Source: Janthinobacterium tructae (lineage in GTDB: Bacteria > Pseudomonadota > Gammaproteobacteria > Burkholderiales > Burkholderiaceae_D). Taken from it: DNA of 64,000 bases. Below, piece after piece: positions 48,692 through 58,013 of this stretch; positions within the stretch are counted from its first letter, which is position 1; each line of letters opens with the position of its first letter. The notes beneath the pieces were generated by a model. It did not search any database, was not told where the DNA came from, and saw only the letters and a list, made by a program, of their open reading frames with translations. Made by a program: the position numbers and the translations under genes. The stretch is from positions 4,588,001-4,652,000 of the forward strand of contig NZ_CP041185.1 in the NCBI RefSeq assembly GCF_006517255.1, in the 5' to 3' direction.

Positions 48692-49207
48692 TCAGCCTGC
48701 TTTATGGTGACCACCACGATGGCCACCGTGCTTGCCGCCAGGCACGCTGTCGTCAAACACTTTCTTTTGCTCCGGCGTCAGCACGGCATAAAAGGTTTTC
48801 AGCGAGGCCAGGCGACTTTCCTGGCTGGCGATGCGTTCCTTCGACATGGCGATCCATTGTTCCATGCGTTCCGGCGCCGACAGCTTGGCCGTCGCTTCGT
48901 GCTTGGCCTTCCAGTCGCCCATCGGTTTTTTCGGCGCATTGGCGGCCGTGAAAGTGGCCCAGGCCGGTTCCTGCGCGGCTGTCAGCTTCAGCTTGTCGTG
49001 CAAACGGGCCTGGTACTTGGCCATGCGCTCGGCCGGGTTGCCACCGCGGTGCTGGCCGCGTTGGCCATCATGTTGCATCTTGGTGCTGGCGGCAGGCGCG
49101 CTGGCGGCCGCTTCCTGGGCGTGGACGGTCAGCGATGCCGCACCCATGCCGAGTACGCTCATGGCGATGATCAAGTTTTTGCGTAAAGTCTTCATTGAGG
49201 CGTTCAT
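48692..49207 (-). CDS. Spy/CpxP-like periplasmic LTxxQ protein
   Basis: This 171-residue protein has a signal peptide (MKTLRKNLIIAMSVLGMGAASLTVHAQ), an Ala-rich spacer, a helical body with two LTxxQ-type motifs (LTAAQEPAW and LTPEQKKVF) and a His/Gly-rich C-terminus (GGKHGGHRGGHHKAG) that could bind metal. Spy and CpxP are periplasmic chaperones or stress sensors. The ATG at 49207 has AAGGA in front; the open frame runs much further but overlaps the divergent response regulator and is rejected. It is divergent from a response regulator/kinase/RND operon, as spy is regulated by BaeSR in Escherichia coli. Confidence 0.85.
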   Translation of the reverse strand: MNASMKTLRKNLIIAMSVLGMGAASLTVHAQEAAASAPAASTKMQHDGQRGQHRGGNPAERMAKYQARLHDKLKLTAAQEPAWATFTAANAPKKPMGDWKAKHEATAKLSAPERMEQWIAMSKERIASQESRLASLKTFYAVLTPEQKKVFDDSVPGGKHGGHRGGHHKAG

Positions 49208-49303
49208 CTGGATTCCTTTGTAAAAATGAGAGGTGTGCATGCTGCTGCACATGAATCCATGGTGGACGCGCCATGTTTCCCCGAAGTGTCCGCTGCCAGA
49301 CAG

Positions 49304-49352
49304 TTTGTATCTATATGTTTCTTCGGGTCTCCTATATACAAGACGATACAAA
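49304..49352. promoter_or_regulatory. Inverted repeat TTTGTATC...GATACAAA in a divergent promoter region
   Basis: TTTGTATC (49304-49311) and GATACAAA (49345-49352) are perfect inverted 8-mers 33 bp apart in the 186-bp gap between the Spy-like gene and the response regulator gene. AT-rich TATATG and TATATA between them could be -10 elements for the two directions. A binding site for the adjacent regulator is inferred. Confidence 0.5.
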
Positions 49353-49393
49353 TGCGCTGTGCAAGGGTAGGGGAAGTGGGGATAATTCGTACC

Positions 49394-50122
49394 ATGGAAC
49401 CCACTTCTACAATTCTCATCGTCGACGATGACCGCGATATCCGCAGCTTGCTGGCGGACTACCTGGAAACGAACGCCTACCGCACCCTGGGCGCGGCGGA
49501 TGGCACGGCCATGTGGAAAATTCTCGACGAAACGCGGCCCGACCTGATCGTGCTCGATTTGAACCTGCCTGGCGACGACGGCCTGACCTTGTGCCGCAAG
49601 CTGCGTGCCCAATCGATTGTGCCGGTGATCATGTTGACGGCGCGCAATGAACCGCTGGACCGCATCCTGGGCCTGGAAATGGGCGCCGACGATTATTTGC
49701 CGAAACCGTTCGAGCCCCGCGAATTGCTGGCGCGCATACGCAGCGTGCTGCGCCGCAGCCATGCCATGCCGTCGAACGTGCCCTCGGACAAGGCGCAGCA
49801 AATTCGTTTTTCCGGCTGGACCCTGGACCTCACGGCGCGCCACCTGCTCAATCCCACGGGCCTGGTGATCATGCTGTCGGGCGCCGAGTTCCGCTTGTTG
49901 CGCGTGTTCCTGGAACACCCGAACCGCGTGCTCAACCGTGACCAGTTGCTGAACCTGACGCAAGGGCGCGACGCCGACCCGTTCGACCGCTCGATCGATA
50001 TCCAGATCAGCCGCCTGCGGCAAAAACTCGGTGAAGATGCCCGTTTGCCGCAAATCATCAAGACCGTGCGGAACGGCGGCTACGTGCTGGCCGGGCAAGT
50101 CAACGTGGAGCCGCACGCGTGA
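49394..50122 (+). CDS. OmpR-family response regulator of an RND efflux operon
   Basis: This 242-residue regulator has a receiver domain (D55 in VLDLNLPG, K104 in YLPKPFEPRE) and a winged-helix domain (GAEFRLLRVFLEHPNRVLNR; IIKTVRNGGYVLAG). Nearest well-known relatives by pattern are the OmpR/BaeR/AdeR regulators. The operon runs regulator, kinase (4-bp overlap), RND adaptor, RND pump. The start ATG at 49394 (MEPTSTILIVDDD) is the family start; the longer frame from 49226 crosses the divergent promoter region. Confidence 0.92.
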   Translation: MEPTSTILIVDDDRDIRSLLADYLETNAYRTLGAADGTAMWKILDETRPDLIVLDLNLPGDDGLTLCRKLRAQSIVPVIMLTARNEPLDRILGLEMGADDYLPKPFEPRELLARIRSVLRRSHAMPSNVPSDKAQQIRFSGWTLDLTARHLLNPTGLVIMLSGAEFRLLRVFLEHPNRVLNRDQLLNLTQGRDADPFDRSIDIQISRLRQKLGEDARLPQIIKTVRNGGYVLAGQVNVEPHA

Positions 50123-51477
50123 AGGCCTTCCTGGGGTCGATGACGGGCAGAGTCTTCATGTTTCTGCTGATCGGCATCGTCGCTTCGGCCGCGCTGACGC
50201 AGTGGCTGGCCGTGGGCGAACGCCAGCGCGCCATCGAGCAATACCGCGATTACCACGCCGTCGAGCGGGCCGAGCAGCTGGTGATGGCGGCCGACGTGGT
50301 GCCGCTGGCCTCGCGCGCCGCCTACCTGAAGGTCGCCAACAAGGGCAGCGTGCGCCTGGAATTGCGTCCCGACACGGCACATACGCCCGGCGCGCCGACG
50401 GAATTTTCCAGCGCCCTGCAAGCCAAGCTGGGCGAGGGTTTCAAGGTCAGCGCGCTGGCCGAACGCCCGGAAGCCTGCGTCAAGCCGCGCCAGTCGCCGG
50501 GCATGTTCGGCGCCAAGCCTTGGGGCGGCACCTGCGAAAACCTCGACGTGCGCATGCAGGATGGCCACGTGCTGCGCCTGATGGTCTTGCCGCCGCGCCA
50601 GCAACCGCCGTTCAATGAACATAACGACTGGATGACCCTGCTGCCTTTCCTGATCAGCATCGCCATCCTCGCCTACCTGGTCACGCGCATGACCATGCGC
50701 CCGCTGAAACAGCTGGCGCAGGCGGCAAAAGACCTGGGCAACGACATCAACCATCCGCCGCTGACCCTGTCCGGGGCCAGCGAGATCCGCCAGGCCAGCG
50801 CCGCCTTCAATGCCATGCAGGCGCGCATACGCCAACATATTTCCCAGCGTACACAAATGCTGGCCGCCATCACGCACGACTTGCAGACGCCGCTGACGCG
50901 CCTGCGCCTGCGGCTGGAAAAGGTGGCCGATACGGAATTGTATGAGCGCCTGGTGGGCGACCTGTCGGCCATGCAGAGCATGGTCAAGGAAGGACTGGAC
51001 CTGGCCCGTTCGATGGACAGCACGGAAGCGATGCAGGCGCTCGATCTCGATTCCCTGTTAGATAGCGTCTGCTCGGATGCGGCCGATGCCGGCCAGAACG
51101 TGACCCTGGCCGGGCAGGCCAGCATGGCCTTGATGGCCCGGCCCATCGCCATGCGGCGTTGCCTGGTGAACTTGATCGACAATGCCGTCAAATATGGCCA
51201 GTATGCGCAGGTGACGGTCGAGCGCATCGCCGGCGTGGCGCGCATCCGCATCCGCGACGGCGGACCGGGTATTGCGCCAGATCAGCTGGCCAAAGTGTTC
51301 GAACCGTTTTATCGTATCGAGACCTCGCGTTCGCGCGAATCGGGCGGCACGGGCCTGGGCCTGACCATCGCGCGCAACATCGCCGAGCAGCATGGCGCCA
51401 CGGTTTCACTGCTCAATCATGTCGACGGTGGACTGGAAGTTACCCTGATCGTGCCAGAGTATTACGCTGGAAAGTGA
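50119..51477 (+). CDS. Sensor histidine kinase of the RND operon
   Basis: This 452-residue kinase has a short N-terminal membrane helix (about 12-30), a periplasmic domain to about 175 (with cysteines in PEACVKP and GGTCENL), a second helix (about 176-196), HAMP, H253 in ITHDLQTPLTRLRLRLEK and a HATPase domain (NLIDNAVKYG, RDGGPGI, GTGLGLTIARNIA). The HDLQTPLTRLRLR phospho-helix resembles AdeS/BaeS/EnvZ-type kinases. It begins ATGA-overlapped with the regulator. Likely input is envelope damage or toxic compounds. Confidence 0.9.
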   Translation: MKAFLGSMTGRVFMFLLIGIVASAALTQWLAVGERQRAIEQYRDYHAVERAEQLVMAADVVPLASRAAYLKVANKGSVRLELRPDTAHTPGAPTEFSSALQAKLGEGFKVSALAERPEACVKPRQSPGMFGAKPWGGTCENLDVRMQDGHVLRLMVLPPRQQPPFNEHNDWMTLLPFLISIAILAYLVTRMTMRPLKQLAQAAKDLGNDINHPPLTLSGASEIRQASAAFNAMQARIRQHISQRTQMLAAITHDLQTPLTRLRLRLEKVADTELYERLVGDLSAMQSMVKEGLDLARSMDSTEAMQALDLDSLLDSVCSDAADAGQNVTLAGQASMALMARPIAMRRCLVNLIDNAVKYGQYAQVTVERIAGVARIRIRDGGPGIAPDQLAKVFEPFYRIETSRSRESGGTGLGLTIARNIAEQHGATVSLLNHVDGGLEVTLIVPEYYAGK

Positions 51478-51564
51478 GCATTTCCGTGCGACAATATTGT
51501 GCTTTATGCCCCCTGGCAACTACATCCAACCTGCAGCCCTGCGCTGCAACAGCGTGACAGAACA

Positions 51565-52737
51565 ATGAAAAAGACTAGCCTGGCAATCCTTGTGGGTGCG
51601 GCCCTGTGTATCGGTGGCGGCATCTGGTATTTCAATCATCAGTCGGGCAAAGCGGCCGGTGGGCAGGATGGCAAAGGGGGCAAGGGCGGACAGGGGCCGA
51701 CCACGGTGAGCGTGGTCGCGCCGCTGCGCCAGGACGTGCCGATGCTGCTGCAAGCCAATGGCAGCGTGACGCCCATCAGCAGCGTCGACCTGCATCCACA
51801 GACGACCAGTACGATCACCAAGGTGCACATCCGCGAAGGCCAGTTCGTCAAGCAGGGCGAACTGATGTTTACGCTGGACGCGCGCAGCGAACATGCGAAT
51901 GTCGACAAGGCGCAGGCGCAAGTATTGCGTGACCGCGCCTCGGTGCTGGACCTCGAACGCCAGCTCAAGCGCAGCCAGGATTTGCTGAGCAAGAACTTCA
52001 TCGCCCAGGGCGCCGTGGATACCCTGCAAAGCCAGCTCGACGCGGCACGCGCCTTGCTGGCCGCCGACCAGGCCGCCTTGCGCGCCGCCCAGGTCGATTC
52101 CAGCTACACCGTCCTGCGCGCGCCGCAGGGGGGCCGCGTGGGCGCCATCAATGTGTACGCGGGCAGCCTGGTGCAGCCGACTACTTCGCTCACCAGCATC
52201 ACCCAGCTCGACCCGATCGATGTGGTCTTCACCTTGCCGGAAAGCAGTCTGTCGGGCTTGCTGGCGGCGCAGAAGGCGGGCGAGGTGGCGGTCAAGGCGC
52301 TGCTGGCCGATGCGGGCGGCAAGCAGCTGGAAGGTAAACTGAGTTTCATCGACAATGCCGTCGATCCCGCTACGGGCGTGATCAAGGTCAAGGCCCGTTT
52401 CAACAATGGCGCTACCGACCTGTGGCCTGGCCAGTATGTGAATACGCAGCTGACGGTGCGCACGCTCAAGGATGCGCTGGTCATCCCGCAAAACGCCATC
52501 ATCACCAATACCACGGGCATCTTCGTGTATTCGATGGAAGCCGATAATACGGCCAAGGTGCGCAAGATTGCCCGCGTGTATGCGTTCGGCCCGAATGCCG
52601 TCGTCACCGGATTGACCGGCGACGAAAAAGTCATCGTCGACGGCAAGCAGAACCTGCGTCCTGGCGGCAAGGTGCGCCTGGCGGAAAAACACAAGGCCGC
52701 CGATGGCGCTGCCGCACCGCAGGGCAAGCCAGCATGA
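51565..52737 (+). CDS. RND efflux periplasmic adaptor (AcrA/MdtA type)
   Basis: This 390-residue membrane-fusion protein has an N-terminal signal anchor (MKKTSLAILVGAALCIGGGIW), a Gly-rich linker, lipoyl halves (VDLHPQTTSTITKVHIREGQFV and LRAPQGGRVGAINVYAGSLV), a helical hairpin and a beta-barrel domain (FIDNAVDPATGVIKVKARF). The start at ATG 51565 is chosen over the upstream frame because it gives the signal anchor. It overlaps the pump gene by 4 bp. It would join the pump to an outer-membrane channel encoded elsewhere. Confidence 0.92.
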   Translation: MKKTSLAILVGAALCIGGGIWYFNHQSGKAAGGQDGKGGKGGQGPTTVSVVAPLRQDVPMLLQANGSVTPISSVDLHPQTTSTITKVHIREGQFVKQGELMFTLDARSEHANVDKAQAQVLRDRASVLDLERQLKRSQDLLSKNFIAQGAVDTLQSQLDAARALLAADQAALRAAQVDSSYTVLRAPQGGRVGAINVYAGSLVQPTTSLTSITQLDPIDVVFTLPESSLSGLLAAQKAGEVAVKALLADAGGKQLEGKLSFIDNAVDPATGVIKVKARFNNGATDLWPGQYVNTQLTVRTLKDALVIPQNAIITNTTGIFVYSMEADNTAKVRKIARVYAFGPNAVVTGLTGDEKVIVDGKQNLRPGGKVRLAEKHKAADGAAAPQGKPA

Positions 52738-55700
52738 ACCTGTCCGAACTGAGCATCCGCCGCCCCGTCATGGTGGTGCTGCTGTCCCTCTCCATTATCC
52801 TGGCCGGCGTGCTGGCGTATGGCCACATTCCCGTGGCGGCCTTGCCGAGCTATAACACGCCCGTCATCAACGTCAGCGCCGACCTGGCCGGCGCCAGCCC
52901 CGAGACCATGGCGTCTTCCGTGGCCTTGCCGCTGGAAAAGCAGTTTTCCACGATTGCCGGCCTGAGCCTGATCACCTCGACGAGTACCCTGGGCAATACC
53001 TCGCTGACCCTGGAGTTTGACGCCAGCATCAATGTCAACGAGGCTGCCGTCGATGTGCAGGCGGCCCTGCTGCGCGCGCAGCGCCAGTTGCCGACGGAAA
53101 TGACGGACTTGCCGTCCTACCGCAAAGTCAATCCGGCCGATGCGCCGGTGCTGTTCATCCAGATGACGTCGCCATCGCTGAACTTGTCGGATCTGAATGA
53201 TTATGCGGAAAACCTGATTGCGCCCAGCCTGTCGACCTTGCCTGGCGTGGCCCAGGTCAGCGTGAATGGCCAGAAACGCTTCGCCGTGCGCGTGCGTGCC
53301 CGTGCCGACCTGATGAATGCGCGCAACCTGACGATGGACGAGCTGGCCGCCGCACTGCGCGCTTCGAACACGAATTCGCCGCTGGGCATCCTCGACGGCC
53401 CCAGCCAGACGCTGACCATCCAGGGCAACCCGCAGATGATGAAGGCGGCCGATTTTGCCGAACTCATCGTCGCCACGCGCAATGGCCAGCCCGTGCGGCT
53501 CAAGGAAGTGGCCGAAGTGGAAGACAGTTTCCAGTCAACCAAGACGGCCGGCAGTTTCAATGGCGAGCGCTCGATCACCTTGCTGGTGCAGCGCCAACCG
53601 GATGCGAACACGGTGCAAGTGGTCGATGCCGTGCGCAAACTCTTGCCGGGTTTCAAGGCGCAATTGCCCGCTTCCATTCAGATCAGCCTGGTCAATGACC
53701 GTTCCGTCTCGATCCGCGAAGCGATCCACGACGTCAATCTGACCCTGGCCCTGACGGTGATCCTGGTAGTGCTGGTGATCTTTTTGTTCCTGCACCGCGC
53801 GGCCGCCACTTTCATTCCCGCCGTCACCATGCCGATTTCCCTGCTCGGTGCGCTGGCCCTGCTGTACTGGCTTGGCTACAGCCTCGACAATATCTCCCTG
53901 CTGGGTATCACCCTGGCCGTGGGCCTGGTAGTCGACGATGCCATCGTGGTGCTGGAAAACATCGTGCGCCATATCGAGATGGGCAAGAAACCGATCCAGG
54001 CGGCTCTCGTGGGCGCCAAGGAAATGGGGTTCACCATCATTTCCATTTCCGTCTCGCTGGTGGCCGTGTTCATCCCCATCTTCTTCATGCCGGGCGTGAT
54101 CGGCTTGCTGTTCCACGAGTTTGCCGTCGTCGTCTCGCTGTCCATCCTCGTCTCGGCCATCGTGTCGCTGACCCTGGTGCCGATGCTGGCCAGCCGCTTC
54201 CTGCCGGCCGACTCGCGCGAACACAACGACAGCGACCCCACGCATGGCGAAAAGTCCTTCATCGGCCGTCACTTCGAGGCGGGGTTCACGAAGTTGCGCA
54301 ATGGCTATGTGCATCTGCTCGACAAGGCCCTGGCGCACCGCAACGTGGTGCTGTTTGTTGCCGTGTGCACCTTTGCGCTGACAGTGCTGCTGTACGCGAC
54401 CATTCCGAAGGGTTTCTTTCCCGAGGAAGACCTGGGCCAGATCCAGGTGAATACGGAAGCGTCGGAGGATATTTCTTCTGCGGCATTGCAGGACTTGCAA
54501 TCGCGCGTGGCGGCCGTGCTCAAGGCGGACCCCAGCGTGCAGGATGTGACCTCGTTCGTCGGTGGCGGCAACACGGGCCGCATGTTCATGGTGCTGAAAC
54601 CGCGCAGCGAACGGCCGAAAATGCCCGTGGTGCTGGAAAACCTGCGCCGCGCGACGAGTACCGTGCCCGGCATGGCCGTGTATTTCCGTCCCGTGCAAAA
54701 CTTGCAGCTGGGTGGACGCCAGAGCAAGAGCCGCTACCAGTACACCTTGCAAAGCGTCAGTCCCGATGCCTTGAATGACTGGGCGGAAAAGTTTATTGCT
54801 GGCATGCGCGCCGATCCCGCGTTCCGCGACGTCACCAGCGATTCACAGATCAAGGGCTTGCAGGCGTCCCTGCGGATCGACCGCGACAAGGCCAGTCTGC
54901 TGGGCGTGCAAATGTCCGATATCCGCACGGCCCTGTACAGCGCCTTTGGCGAGCGGCAAGTGTCGACCATCTATTCGTCGGCAGCGAGCTATTACGTGAT
55001 CCTGGAAGCGGCCACGGCGGATCGCCAGTATGACGATGCGCTCACGCGCGTGTCCGTGCGCAGCAAGTCGGGCGAACTGGTGAAACTGTCGAGTATTGCC
55101 TACGTGGAGCGCACGATCGGACCCACGTCCGTGAATCACCAGGGACAGTTGCAGGCCGTGACCATCGCCTTCAACCTGGCGCCGGACGTGCCGCTGGGTG
55201 TCGCCACGGGCAAGATCGACGTGATGGGCAAGGACATGAGCTTGCCGGCCTCCATCATCACGCGCTACGGCGGCGACGCGGCCGTGTTCCAGGATTCGCA
55301 GTCCAGCCAGATCATCCTCATCATCGCCGCGCTGGCCGTGATCTATGTGCTGCTCGGCGTGCTGTATGAAAGCTATATCCACCCGCTGACCATCCTGGCT
55401 GGCTTGCCGTCGGCGGCCGTGGGGGCGCTGTTGACCTTGCGCCTGTTCGGCATGGACCTGACGATGATCGCCATCATCGGTATCTTGATGCTGATCGGTA
55501 TCGTCAAGAAAAACGCCATCATGATGATCGACTTTGCCTTGCATGCGCAGCGCAATGAGGGCATGAGCCCGCCTGAAGCCATCCGCCAGGCCTGCATCCT
55601 GCGTTTCCGCCCCATCATGATGACATCGGCGGCGGCCCTGATGGGTGCCTTGCCCATCGCCCTGGGCCTGGGCGCCGGCGCCGAGCTGCGCCAGCCGCTG

Positions 55701-55844
55701 GGTCTGGCCGTGGTCGGCGGGTTGCTGTTTTCGCAAGTGATTACCCTGTTCATCACCCCCGTCATCTATTTGTTCCTGGATAAGTACAGCGGCACGGGGC
55801 CGGTGACGGACGAGCAACTGGTGGCACTCGACAACAAGGCTTGA
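52734..55844 (+). CDS. RND efflux pump permease (MdtB/MdtC-AcrB family)
   Basis: This 1036-residue pump has twelve predicted membrane helices, two large periplasmic loops, and the proton-relay pair D401-D402 in AVGLVVDDAIVVLEN. The start MNLSELSIRRPVMVVLL and the second-half segment GILMLIGIVKKNAIMMIDFALH are typical of the HAE1 multidrug exporters and especially of the MdtBC/MuxBC branch. MdtBC-type pumps are usually paired permeases; only one is encoded here, so it may act as a homotrimer. No TolC-like channel adjoins. Likely substrates are hydrophobic or amphiphilic drugs and bile-like compounds. Confidence 0.94.
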   Translation: MNLSELSIRRPVMVVLLSLSIILAGVLAYGHIPVAALPSYNTPVINVSADLAGASPETMASSVALPLEKQFSTIAGLSLITSTSTLGNTSLTLEFDASINVNEAAVDVQAALLRAQRQLPTEMTDLPSYRKVNPADAPVLFIQMTSPSLNLSDLNDYAENLIAPSLSTLPGVAQVSVNGQKRFAVRVRARADLMNARNLTMDELAAALRASNTNSPLGILDGPSQTLTIQGNPQMMKAADFAELIVATRNGQPVRLKEVAEVEDSFQSTKTAGSFNGERSITLLVQRQPDANTVQVVDAVRKLLPGFKAQLPASIQISLVNDRSVSIREAIHDVNLTLALTVILVVLVIFLFLHRAAATFIPAVTMPISLLGALALLYWLGYSLDNISLLGITLAVGLVVDDAIVVLENIVRHIEMGKKPIQAALVGAKEMGFTIISISVSLVAVFIPIFFMPGVIGLLFHEFAVVVSLSILVSAIVSLTLVPMLASRFLPADSREHNDSDPTHGEKSFIGRHFEAGFTKLRNGYVHLLDKALAHRNVVLFVAVCTFALTVLLYATIPKGFFPEEDLGQIQVNTEASEDISSAALQDLQSRVAAVLKADPSVQDVTSFVGGGNTGRMFMVLKPRSERPKMPVVLENLRRATSTVPGMAVYFRPVQNLQLGGRQSKSRYQYTLQSVSPDALNDWAEKFIAGMRADPAFRDVTSDSQIKGLQASLRIDRDKASLLGVQMSDIRTALYSAFGERQVSTIYSSAASYYVILEAATADRQYDDALTRVSVRSKSGELVKLSSIAYVERTIGPTSVNHQGQLQAVTIAFNLAPDVPLGVATGKIDVMGKDMSLPASIITRYGGDAAVFQDSQSSQIILIIAALAVIYVLLGVLYESYIHPLTILAGLPSAAVGALLTLRLFGMDLTMIAIIGILMLIGIVKKNAIMMIDFALHAQRNEGMSPPEAIRQACILRFRPIMMTSAAALMGALPIALGLGAGAELRQPLGLAVVGGLLFSQVITLFITPVIYLFLDKYSGTGPVTDEQLVALDNKA

Positions 55845-55879
55845 GCGCTTGCGTTGCCCTTTGATCCGTTGACCCGTGA

Positions 55880-55917
55880 CCGGCGCCCCATTCCTGCGTG
55901 AATGGGGCGCCGGTTTT
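55880..55917 (+). terminator. Strong Rho-independent terminator after the RND operon
   Basis: CCGGCGCCCCATTC (55880-55893), loop CTGCGT, GAATGGGGCGCCGG (55900-55913) and TTTT. The 14-bp perfect stem lies 35 bp after the pump stop. Confidence 0.9.
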
Positions 55918-56110
55918 GTATGGGCAGTGATACATACGGTAACAACCATCAAGGGACGGCTCGGGTACTCTGGTGGCGCTGCAAGGAATGTCGCTATCCT
56001 GTACGCTTCGGGTTGGAAAGGCCGAGGAAGTGTTCCCAAAAGCAAGGGACTCTGGCACTATGGCTGGCCTGTAATGTTATTTCTTCGCTACACAGAAAGC
56101 ACGATTCATT

Positions 56111-57019
56111 TTGCATGACACGACCCATTTGTTGGCTGCCGATTCCGATGTTTGCCCCACCTGCGGGCAAGTGATCCAGCCACTGCCGGCCTACGGGTCC
56201 AGGACCAGCACCACGCGCAAGGTTGCGCTCGGCGTGTCCGTCTTGCTGCATGTGCTGCTGGCGGCGTATGTCCTGTTGCGCAGCGACAAGATCGAAAAGA
56301 TCCCGCCGCCGAAGAAGGAAAGCGCGATGGTCTACATCGCACCCCTGAAGGACAAGCCGCAACCGAAGCCGCAGCCGAAACCCACGCCCAAGCCGAAGGA
56401 CACGAAAGTGGCCAAGGTGAAACCGCCACCGGCGCCGAGCAAGCGCGTGGTGAGCAAGGACGTGCCGCGCGACAAGCCAAAACTGGAAACCTTCACGCCG
56501 CCGCTGGTATCGAAAGTGCCGTTGCCGCCGCCGCCGGCCGAAGACATGAGTTCGATGATCGAGCAGCGCCGCAAGCAGCGTGAGGCGCAGAATCCCACGC
56601 CGCCTGCCGAGGAAAGCGAGAACGACCGTGCCATGCGCGTGGCCAAGGCGAATATCGCCGGTGCCCAGGGGCGCAATTCGGGCAGCGACCGCGAGGATTC
56701 GGGTGGCGTGTTTTCCATCGTCAACCAGACTTCGTTCAGTGCCGAAGTCAAGTTCAAGGGCTGGAATGGCAACTTCAAGCGCAATTGGCTGAAGCAGGAA
56801 AAAGTGGAACTGGGCAATGAACCCGATATCGAATCGGCCATCATCAAGAAGATGATCCAGTTGATCCGTGCCGAAAAACCGGGCGACTTCGTCTGGGAGT
56901 CGCGGCGCCTGGGGCGTAACGTCAACCTCAGCGCCCGCGTGGAAGACACGGCCGAGCTGACTGCCTTCCTGCGCCAGGAATTCTTTTCCGAGAAGAGGCC
57001 AGGGCCGGGACGGCGTTAA
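56111..57019 (+). CDS. Membrane-anchored protein with N-terminal zinc-knuckle-like motif and TonB-like proline-rich region
   Basis: I do not recognise a named family. The 302-residue protein has a C-P-T-C pair at 15-18 near its N-terminus, one membrane helix (about 38-59, VALGVSVLLHVLLAAYVLL), then a Pro/Lys-rich stretch (about 62-140, with KPQPKPQPKPTPKPK) like that of TonB, and a C-terminal globular domain (about 200-290). This recalls TonB-type energy transducers but lacks the standard C-terminal YP motif. The start codon is TTG at 56111; no ATG in frame precedes the helix, and the ribosome-binding site is poor, so the start is uncertain. It is a single-gene unit ended by a hairpin shared with engB. 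Confidence 0.6.
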   Translation: MHDTTHLLAADSDVCPTCGQVIQPLPAYGSRTSTTRKVALGVSVLLHVLLAAYVLLRSDKIEKIPPPKKESAMVYIAPLKDKPQPKPQPKPTPKPKDTKVAKVKPPPAPSKRVVSKDVPRDKPKLETFTPPLVSKVPLPPPPAEDMSSMIEQRRKQREAQNPTPPAEESENDRAMRVAKANIAGAQGRNSGSDREDSGGVFSIVNQTSFSAEVKFKGWNGNFKRNWLKQEKVELGNEPDIESAIIKKMIQLIRAEKPGDFVWESRRLGRNVNLSARVEDTAELTAFLRQEFFSEKRPGPGRR

Positions 57020-57034
57020 ACGCTCAGCGCAATA

Positions 57035-57071
57035 AAAAAGGCTGCACCGTGTGAACGGGCAGCCTTTTTTT
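57035..57071. terminator. Bidirectional terminator between converging genes
   Basis: AAAAAGGCTGC (57035-57045) and GCAGCCTTTTT (57059-57069) flank a short loop. A and T runs at either side allow termination of both the plus-strand TonB-like gene and the minus-strand engB. Confidence 0.88.
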
Positions 57072-57089
57072 ACGTAGCGTTGATCTCGA

Positions 57090-57827
57090 TCAAGCCGGTT
57101 TGTCCGACTCCGGCTCGACGTCGTCTTCCATGTCGATCAGTTCGACCATCTGGGCCGCGCCATCTTCGCTGATGCCGGCCAGTTCCATGATTTTGTCATT
57201 GGCTTCGTCGATGCCAACGCGCTTCAATGCGGAAAACAGCTGCACGGTGAACGGGAAGCCGATGCCGTCTTCATCCACATAGCTGTCGAGCTTGGCTTTC
57301 GCCTGGCGCAAGGCATTCACCGATTCATTGCGGTTCAGCTTATCGACTTTGGTCAGGATGCAGTGAATTGGTTTACCCGTCGGGGCGAACCATTCCAGCA
57401 TCTGGACGTCCAGGTCGGTGAACGGACGGCGCGAATCCATGATCAGGACCAGGCCCGCCAATTGCTCGCGGCGCTGCACGTAGTCGCCCAGCAGGCGCTG
57501 CCAGTGCAGTTTGGCCGAGCCCGAAACTTCCGCGTAGCCATAGCCGGGCAAGTCGACCAGCAGGCATTCGATCTCTTCGACGATGGTCGCATCCTTGCGG
57601 TGCTGCGCCACATGGGCGCCGCCGATGGAGAAGTAGTTGATGTGCTGGGTACGGCCAGGTGTCTTGGAGGCGAACGCCAAGCCTTTCTGATTACACAAGA
57701 TGTTGATGGCGGTCGATTTACCGGCATTGGAGCGGCCGGCAAAAGCGATTTCCGGCACCGTGGTATCGGGCAGGTCACGCAATTGGTTGACGGTCGTAAA
57801 GAAGCGGGCTTGCCAGAGTTTTGACAT
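57090..57827 (-). CDS. engB: Ribosome biogenesis GTPase EngB (YihA/YsxC)
   Basis: This 245-residue GTPase has G1 GRSNAGKST at 31-39, G3 [12 protein letters not shown]4 TKVDKLN and the G5-type SALK. EngB helps in maturation of the 50S subunit. It is some 30 residues longer than the usual form because of an acidic C-terminal tail ([13 protein letters not shown]). It is encoded as a single gene and shares a terminator with the gene before it. Confidence 0.95.
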   Translation of the reverse strand: MSKLWQARFFTTVNQLRDLPDTTVPEIAFAGRSNAGKSTAINILCNQKGLAFASKTPGRTQHINYFSIGGAHVAQHRKDATIVEEIECLLVDLPGYGYAEVSGSAKLHWQRLLGDYVQRREQLAGLVLIMDSRRPFTDLDVQMLEWFAPTGKPIHCILTKVDKLNRNESVNALRQAKAKLDSYVDEDGIGFPFTVQLFSALKRVGIDEANDKIMELAGISEDGAAQMVELIDMEDDVEPESDKPA

Positions 57828-58013
57828 GGGAGTAGTAAAGCAACAAAATGGAGCGATAAGGGAGCGATAACGCCAAGAAGCTATTGTACAATAAGGGATT
57901 GTTAATTGTTGCCGGCGTAGCAGCGATGCGGCTTGCGGCCCTGAAAATAAATCAAAAATCTCAGGAGCGCGGCAATGTCCACCACTAATTTCTCACTGTC
58001 TCAGGGTGCCTGA

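Noticed and set aside
49208..50116. Long N-terminal extension of the Spy-like gene to 474 residues
   Set aside because: It runs antisense through the response regulator and the divergent promoter; the ATG at 49207 with AAGGA and a signal peptide is the proper start.
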